A stretch of 10,047 bases of DNA from a bacterium (GTDB lineage Bacteria; UBA9089; CG2-30-40-21; SBAY01). The position numbers and the translations under genes were made by a program. Positions 5,733 through 10,047 of the stretch are shown here, piece after piece; the first letter of the stretch is position 1; every line of letters starts with the position of its first letter. The stretch spans positions 1 through 10,047 of the forward strand of contig JASEHU010000055.1 of NCBI GenBank assembly GCA_030018635.1, written 5' to 3'. The notes beneath the pieces are model-generated. The model searched no databases and was not told the origin of the DNA. It saw only the letters and a program-made list of their open reading frames with translations.

Positions 5733-6728
5733 CTAACGCCAGAATATCTTGCCAGTTAATTTCTTAAAGATAGATTGTATAAAAGATTTCTTATTTAGAG
5801 CACGCTCTTTATAATATTCAATGATTTCAGACTCGTATTTTTCTAATTTCTCACCTAATTTTTCACCTTCCCCCAGAAATTCAATAATTGTTCGATTAAA
5901 TATTGCAGGTTCATAATTTGGGTCAATCTCAATGGCTTTGTCAAGTGCCTCAAGAGCTTGTTCTTTTTGGCCCAGGCAAGCATAACAAAGCCCTATATTC
6001 CCATAACTCTGAGGATGTCTTTTGCTTTTAACCAAAGATGCTTTAAATCCATCAATAGCTTTTTCCCATTCTTTTCTTTTCATACATGAAAAGGCTACAT
6101 CAAATTTATCCTGACATTCTATATATGTTTCTATGTCAATACCATATGTTTTTTTAATATTTTGTTCCATTCCCTTGATAAAATTTTGTGCCTGTTTTAC
6201 AAGATTACTCTCTGGTTTACCTATGGCTATAACTTCCTTAAACGCTTTTGTTGTATTTCCAATATCATACTTTTTCTGGTAAGCAATTCCCTTGTTAAAA
6301 TAGGCTTCGATAAAATAGGGAAAGATGTCAGTAGATTCTTCAAAACACCTTATAGCTTCATCAAGTTCCCCCTTAAAGGCATGCACGACTCCTAATGCAT
6401 AATGTACCATATAATTTATTGGGTGTTCTTCCTTTAGGTCAGTTATAATAGCCTGCCCTTTTTCAATATCACCTCTCTCAACCAGTGTTAATGCCTGGTT
6501 AACAGTATCTTCAACCTGTGGATTAATTTCAGCAATAAAGTGTTTCTCCGGAATTTTTTTAATCTTAGATACCTGATATTGGTTAGCGTTTTTGAAATGT
6601 TGGCAAGATTCACACTCTTCTGAGTTCCTAATCTCAGCACAACACAAAGAGCAAACAAATTGGTTGTTATATCGTTCACATATTCGCGCACCTTTATTCT
6701 TTCCGCATACTGCACACTTTTTTTTCAT
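5733..6728 (-). CDS. TPR protein with cysteine-rich, likely zinc-binding N-terminus
   Basis: 331 aa. The first 45 residues carry C5xxC8, C17, C26xxC29-C30 and C39xxC42, followed by H44: enough ligands for two zinc ions in a B-box or treble-clef-like module. TPR pairs follow: about 73-100 (QALTLVERGDIEKGQAI), 105-135 (HYALGVVHAFKGELDEAIRC), 140-170 (AYFNKGIAYQKK), 206-235 (DVAFSCMKRKEWEKAIDGFK) and 240-270 (SYGNIGLCYACLGQKEQALE...IEIDP). The end is Lys/Glu-rich and then basic (NKKSFIQSIFKKLTGKIFWR). There is no signal peptide, so it is cytoplasmic. The start is secure: AAGGAGG at 6738-6744 lies nine bases before the ATG. It is probably a scaffold binding other proteins, with unknown partners. 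It is not clearly linked to the STAND locus, though both use TPRs. Confidence 0.88.
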   Translation of the reverse strand: MKKKCAVCGKNKGARICERYNNQFVCSLCCAEIRNSEECESCQHFKNANQYQVSKIKKIPEKHFIAEINPQVEDTVNQALTLVERGDIEKGQAIITDLKEEHPINYMVHYALGVVHAFKGELDEAIRCFEESTDIFPYFIEAYFNKGIAYQKKYDIGNTTKAFKEVIAIGKPESNLVKQAQNFIKGMEQNIKKTYGIDIETYIECQDKFDVAFSCMKRKEWEKAIDGFKASLVKSKRHPQSYGNIGLCYACLGQKEQALEALDKAIEIDPNYEPAIFNRTIIEFLGEGEKLGEKLEKYESEIIEYYKERALNKKSFIQSIFKKLTGKIFWR

Positions 6729-6782
6729 GAAATTTCCCCTCCTTCTTCAGATGAACGCTCTCGGATAAAATTGAGAAAGCCT

Positions 6783-6930
6783 GGGACGGTTCATTTTATC
6801 GTTTTCCCTGTGATTTCTTTTGGAAATTGGAAATTGGGTTTTCACGCCTTCTCCAATTTCTAATTTCCAATTTCTAATTTCTAATTTCCATTTTTTAACC
6901 GCAAGCTTTCAAACAAAAGTGAACCATCTC
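6783..6930. mobile_element. Possible MITE-like element between the HAD and TPR-zinc genes
   Basis: The gap at 6729-6937 has GGGACGGTTCATTTTA at 6783-6798. Near the other end is CAAAAGTGAACCATCTC (6914-6930), whose reverse complement begins GAGATGGTTCACTTTTG. The ends match at 8 of the first 11 positions, including GGTTCA, and again over TTTT after a one-base gap. Inside is AT-rich sequence with no ORF and a hairpin-forming repeat. Small size, terminal inverted repeats and an intergenic site suit a non-autonomous element; GGGACGGTTC-type ends occur, as I remember, near IS200/RAYT-like transposases. I see no clear target-site duplication. Confidence 0.35.
6822..6890. repeat. AAATTGG/AATTTC inverted and tandem repeats (hairpin)
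   Basis: GGAAATTGGAAATTGG (6822-6837) pairs with CCAATTTCTAATTTCC (6853-6868) at 15 of 16 positions around a 15-base loop. The right arm goes on as further TAATTTC units to 6890. On the plus strand a T6 run (6891-6896) follows, but the genes here are on the minus strand, where no U-run follows the stem. It is not a convincing terminator for the HAD gene. Confidence 0.75.
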
Positions 6931-6937
6931 AAGATTA

Positions 6938-7594
6938 TCAAGTCAATGATAGTTTGTTTAATAACTCCTCATCAATCTCCTCTAAACTATTTACTATTAA
7001 ATCTGCTTCGGGGAAGTCAAGTCCTTGCGTGAATTGATTTGGGACGGCAATACACTTCATTTTAGCTGCTTTTGCCGCCTGGACACCTGAGATAGCATCC
7101 TCCAAAACTAAACATTCCCCTGGATTAAGATTTAATTTTGTTGCCGCTAAGAGATAAATATCCGGATTTGGCTTTCCATGTTTAACATCTTGACCAGAGA
7201 TAATTATTTCGAATTGGTTACAAACGCGTAATTTATCCATAATCAATTCAATCCAGCATTTTTTAGAAGAGGAGGCAACTGCTTTCCTGATTTCCATCTT
7301 ATCTAACAAGTCAAGAAGTTTAAATAAACCCGGCATAGGTGTTACCCCTTCTGAAAGGAGATGGCCATAAATTTCTTCCCGCTCTTCTAAAAGTTCCCGG
7401 GCGGATTCAGTTAAGCCAAGTGTTTCTTTAAATATCGTCAAACTTTCAATAGCAAGCCTTCCCATCACCTTTTGTTTTATATCCAGGGTAAAGCATTTAC
7501 CCCGTTTTTCAGCTACCTGGCTCATTGCCTTAGAATATAACGGCTCAGTATCTACCATTAGCCCATCCATATCAAAAATTACTGCTTTAATCAT
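6938..7594 (-). CDS. HAD-superfamily hydrolase, beta-phosphoglucomutase/phosphatase-like
   Basis: 218 aa, a usual length for subfamily IA HAD enzymes with a helical cap. Motif I is FDMDGLMVDTEPL (nucleophile D8, acid/base D10), motif II is AVASSS (S108), motif III is KHGKPNPDIY (K141) and motif IV is LVLEDAISGVQAA (E165-D166). The cap lies at about residues 15-85 (SEGVTPMPGL returns to the core). It is a cytoplasmic, Mg2+-dependent phosphotransferase acting on a small phosphorylated metabolite. The DGLMVDTEPL and EDAISG style fits beta-phosphoglucomutase, 2-deoxyglucose-6-phosphatase and similar sugar-phosphate enzymes, but the substrate cannot be read from sequence. AAGGAG at 7602-7607, seven bases before the ATG, fixes the start. 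It lies downstream of the barrel-TPR gene, separated by a heptamer array, and may be co-transcribed. Confidence 0.95.
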   Translation of the reverse strand: MIKAVIFDMDGLMVDTEPLYSKAMSQVAEKRGKCFTLDIKQKVMGRLAIESLTIFKETLGLTESARELLEEREEIYGHLLSEGVTPMPGLFKLLDLLDKMEIRKAVASSSKKCWIELIMDKLRVCNQFEIIISGQDVKHGKPNPDIYLLAATKLNLNPGECLVLEDAISGVQAAKAAKMKCIAVPNQFTQGLDFPEADLIVNSLEEIDEELLNKLSLT

Positions 7595-7610
7595 TGGTTT
7601 TCTCCTTTTG

Positions 7611-7666
7611 TTAGTCTTTAGTCTTTAGTCTTTAGTCTTTGGTCTTTAGTCTTAAGTCTTTAGTCT
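7611..7666. repeat. Eight tandem TTAGTCT heptamers filling the HAD/barrel-gene spacer
   Basis: Eight units in register: units 1-4, 6 and 8 are exact; unit 5 is TTGGTCT and unit 7 is TAAGTCT. On the coding strand they read (AGACTAA)n. The array shares one base with the stop codon of the upstream gene (7666-7668) and ends just before the HAD ribosome-binding site. It has no dyad symmetry, so no terminator is evident. It could act as a spacer, a protein-binding array, or simply be slippage sequence. Confidence 0.95.
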
Positions 7667-9834
7667 TATTTAACCCTTATCTCCTCAATCCTGACTAACT
7701 CTGTTCTTGTCCGATTGATATAGCTGAGAGCCTTTTGATTTTCAGGGTCGAGCTGAAGCACCTTTTGCCAGGTATTAATTGCCTCTGCTAATCGGCCTGC
7801 AGTATAATACTCCATCCCGGCGACTAAATAGCCCTTGATTAAATACAACTTGATTTCTCTATACTGATGGTCATGTTCATAAACGAATTCTAATTGTTTT
7901 ATGGCCTGGCTAATCTTCTGTTCCTGAAAATATTTTAGCCCATTATCATAGGCGGCAACTAATTGTTTAGTTAATTGAGGTGAGAATTCTTTTTTCTTTG
8001 ATTCACTTAATTTAGCATTAGATTTGTCAAGATAGACCTGTGCCTCATTAAGATTTTTATTCAGGCTAAGTGCCTTCTGGAATTTTGTATTTGCCTCCCC
8101 ATATTCCCCGTCAGTATACAATTCAATCCCTTCATCCAAATAAGCTAAGGCACGAGATTCCTGGGTTTTAACCATTCTCAGGCTATGCTCTGCCTGTGCT
8201 TTAGCCTCTTTGATTAATTCCTTTGCCTCTTTATTTTCCGGGTCTAATAATAATGCCTTCTCGAATTCTTCAATAGCCCTATCCCATATTTTCTTGTTTT
8301 GATACCCTTTACCCGACCGGATATGCCTATTTATCTCCTCGTTTAACTTAACCGTTGCCTTTTTCATATATTCTAAGGTCTCTTTATGATTTGGGTCGAG
8401 TTCTAAGACCTGTCTCCAGGCGATAATGGCCTCCATTAATCTTGAATTAGTGTATGCCTCTACCCCACGATTGAAATATTGGTTAAGTCGGTCAAACCTT
8501 CGTATGTCTAATCTGATGTTTTCAGTTGCCGTGGCTAATGAGATTAGAGCCTGTAGGTTAGCCGGCTCCAAAACCAATACCTGTCTGAATTCTAAGGCGG
8601 CATCAAGATATTCCTTGTTGTTGAGATGCTCTTGTCCTTTTTCTAAATGCTGGGTAACCTCTTCCCTTGCCTTTTCCTTTTGATACTCATCCCTTGAAAG
8701 TGCCAGATATTGATTTGCCTGACTATGCTGCGGGAGCCAAATAAGAACCCGCTCGAACTGGATAATCGCCTCGCTATATTGTTTAGTCTCGAAAAACTCC
8801 TTCCCTTTAGTTAAGGCAACATGGGCTTGAAGTTGCTCCCTTCGGGATAGTTCTTCCTCTAACCTTTTATTTATCTCTTTTTCTTCCTTGTTTCTTAGTT
8901 TCTGACGCCTCTCTTCTACCGTTTGTCCAAAGGATAGATTCACGGCAAATTTATGGGTATCATCTAATTCCTGCCCGGCATAGGCATAATCAAACCTGAA
9001 TCCTTTATACCCGAGTCCAAATCCACAGGTCCAATCACTCATGTCCAATCCTGCCCGCAGACTCAACATTTTATAAAAAGAATACTCGAGCCCTATGTGT
9101 CGCTTCAACCTGGTCAATCTTGATTTATCCACATCTATGGAAATTATAAACTCATCGTCCAATTTATCGATTAATTGTCGTTGATATGAGATGCCGGCTT
9201 TTAAATTCAGAGGATATTTGGTGGTATCATCCTTTAATTTTAAGATTGGCTCTAACAAGTTTTGTAGATTAACACCAATCGCCAGACCACTGAATTTTCC
9301 TTCAGGGCGATAGAGCAGGCCGACATCCAGACCTACACCCGTAGCGGAATATGAATAGAGTTTATGGGTATTTAGATTTAAGCTAAGCCCATAAGAAAAT
9401 GAAGGGATAGGTTCATAGCTATAAGAGAAAATGTATTCCAATTGCTCATTTTCTAATGAGGAATTGATTAAATTATTTCGAGCATCTCGCTCTTCGATAT
9501 CCGTAACATTAAGTCTGAATACCCCTAATCCAAAAACCCCTGAGCGTGCTGTAGGATAACAATAACCAATGAAGTCATAACTTGTATCCCAGAACAGGTT
9601 GGAATGCAAAAGGCTAAGTCCTTTCTGATTAGCCTGGCTTAATCCTGCAGGATTCCAGTACATAGCAGAAGGTCCTCGGGCAATCGAAACATAGGCTTTA
9701 CCCATACCTAATGCCCGGGCATCTGTCCCCAGGATAAACGGATTTTGCACACCGCCGTCTTCTGCCGCTAATGTTGACCCATTGGTAATGACAATAGATA
9801 TGATACCGACTAATATTAATTGTAATCCCTGCAT
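7666..9834 (-). CDS. PorV/PorQ-like outer-membrane beta-barrel with seven C-terminal TPR-like repeats
   Basis: 722 aa. Residues 1-24 are a signal peptide-like hydrophobic stretch (LILVGIISIVITNGS) ending TLAA before EDGG; it lacks the usual Lys/Arg start. Residues 29-303 form the barrel, opening with the family signature DARALGMGKAYVSIARGPSA followed by MYWNPAGLS and ending FAVNLSFG. A charged coiled-coil-like linker spans 305-338. TPR-like pairs start near 340, 393, 451, 504, 564, 625 and 667, most ending in LxLDPxN. PorV/PorQ proteins are known from type IX secretion in Bacteroidetes, but this wider family occurs in many phyla without proven function. The TPRs would be periplasmic if the barrel ends as usual. 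The ATG at 9834 fits the signal peptide; the ribosome-binding site is poor. Confidence 0.93.
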   Translation of the reverse strand: MQGLQLILVGIISIVITNGSTLAAEDGGVQNPFILGTDARALGMGKAYVSIARGPSAMYWNPAGLSQANQKGLSLLHSNLFWDTSYDFIGYCYPTARSGVFGLGVFRLNVTDIEERDARNNLINSSLENEQLEYIFSYSYEPIPSFSYGLSLNLNTHKLYSYSATGVGLDVGLLYRPEGKFSGLAIGVNLQNLLEPILKLKDDTTKYPLNLKAGISYQRQLIDKLDDEFIISIDVDKSRLTRLKRHIGLEYSFYKMLSLRAGLDMSDWTCGFGLGYKGFRFDYAYAGQELDDTHKFAVNLSFGQTVEERRQKLRNKEEKEINKRLEEELSRREQLQAHVALTKGKEFFETKQYSEAIIQFERVLIWLPQHSQANQYLALSRDEYQKEKAREEVTQHLEKGQEHLNNKEYLDAALEFRQVLVLEPANLQALISLATATENIRLDIRRFDRLNQYFNRGVEAYTNSRLMEAIIAWRQVLELDPNHKETLEYMKKATVKLNEEINRHIRSGKGYQNKKIWDRAIEEFEKALLLDPENKEAKELIKEAKAQAEHSLRMVKTQESRALAYLDEGIELYTDGEYGEANTKFQKALSLNKNLNEAQVYLDKSNAKLSESKKKEFSPQLTKQLVAAYDNGLKYFQEQKISQAIKQLEFVYEHDHQYREIKLYLIKGYLVAGMEYYTAGRLAEAINTWQKVLQLDPENQKALSYINRTRTELVRIEEIRVK

Positions 9835-9846
9835 CTTTTAAACCTA

Positions 9847-9875
9847 ATTTTAGCACAATATCTTAGCTTTGTCAA
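9847..9875 (-). promoter_or_regulatory. Near-consensus sigma-70 promoter for the barrel-TPR gene
   Basis: On the minus strand TTGACA (9875-9870) is a perfect -35 box, followed by a 17-bp spacer and TAAAAT (9852-9847), one mismatch from TATAAT. Transcription should begin near 9840, only about six bases before the ATG. The weak AGGT lies at or before that point, so the mRNA would be almost leaderless. Confidence 0.75.
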
Positions 9876-9884
9876 TAACTTTAA

Positions 9885-10009
9885 ACAAGGAAATAGGGAA
9901 TGGGGAATAAGGTAATAGGTTGTCGGTGATCGGTAATCAGGTAATTAATAACAACCGATTATTGCGTTTTCCTTACCGATAACCCTATTCTCTTGTAGTG
10001 GGTCATTCC
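9885..10009. other. Intergenic AT-rich spacer with imperfect GGTAAT/ATTACC-type repeats
   Basis: No gene is seen. Short repeats of the kind GGGAATGGGGAATAAGG and GGTGATCGGTAATCAGG are followed by partly complementary stretches (ACAACCGATTATT, TTACCGATAACCCTATT), for example GGTTGT with ACAACC and AATAGGG with CCCTATT. It could fold into an imperfect large hairpin. Its style matches the simple repeats in the other spacers of this window. Confidence 0.45.
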
Positions 10010-10011
10010 AT

Positions 10012-10039
10012 TTGATATTGGGGGTATCTATGATAGAAT
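10012..10039 (+). promoter_or_regulatory. Weak candidate for a divergent plus-strand promoter
   Basis: TTGATA (10012-10017), a 16-bp spacer and TAGAAT (10034-10039) resemble a sigma-70 promoter pointing out of the window. A divergent gene would have to start beyond 10047, which cannot be seen. Such matches arise often by chance in AT-rich DNA. Confidence 0.25.
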
Positions 10040-10047
10040 CCAGGAGT

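Noticed and set aside
6488..6715. 75-aa minus-strand ORF inside the TPR-zinc gene
   Set aside because: It is a shifted-frame shadow of the cysteine-rich N-terminus, without its own ribosome-binding site.
6822..6896. Intrinsic terminator of the HAD gene
   Set aside because: The T-run lies on the plus-strand side of the hairpin, which is the wrong orientation for minus-strand genes, and the stem is AT-rich.

Overview
The window looks like a piece of an AT-rich, Gram-negative-type bacterial genome, probably an uncultured environmental lineage. The main reason is the right-hand gene, which encodes a secreted PorV/PorQ-like outer-membrane barrel joined to TPRs. The spaces between genes are filled with short simple repeats and palindromes. 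I cannot place the phylum from sequence alone. Every supported gene reads on the minus strand, so transcription runs from right to left.

Left half (1-5602): a damaged and amplified STAND-type signalling or defence locus. At the upstream end (about 5602-4391) is a 5'-truncated STAND NTPase remnant: the end of the NB-ARC-like region, a winged helix and a TPR-like C-terminus. It is broken by two frame changes. Downstream lies a cassette of about 2,488 bp made of four parts: (i) the TPR C-terminus, (ii) a 15-codon micro-ORF in ATGA overlap, (iii) a 489-aa protein with an N-terminal DUF4062 domain on a RecG-like/HATPase_c_4 transcriptional-regulator body, and (iv) the N-terminal piece of another STAND-like protein. 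The cassette is present twice in full, and a third copy starts at position 81 and runs out of the window. Where I can compare them, the copies are identical except for one indel and one substitution. The cassette junctions join a STAND N-terminal fragment out of frame to the TPR C-terminus and supply an ATG that opens a 223-aa TPR ORF.

Middle (5603-7594): a spacer with a REP-like palindrome; a 331-aa TPR protein with a cysteine-rich, probably zinc-binding N-terminus; a spacer of about 210 bp with inverted-repeat structure that could be a small non-autonomous element; and a HAD-superfamily phosphatase/phosphoglucomutase-like enzyme with all four catalytic motifs.

Right (7611-10047): a perfect-register array of eight heptamers fills the gap between the HAD gene and the 722-aa barrel-TPR gene. 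A near-consensus sigma-70 promoter sits so close to the start of that gene that its transcript should be almost leaderless. The last 160 bp hold simple repeats and perhaps a divergent promoter.

The best candidate for an undescribed system is the DUF4062/RecG-like regulator locked in a tandem array with split STAND pieces. It could be an amplified or recombining defence cassette, or a decaying one. An assembly artefact must be excluded first.
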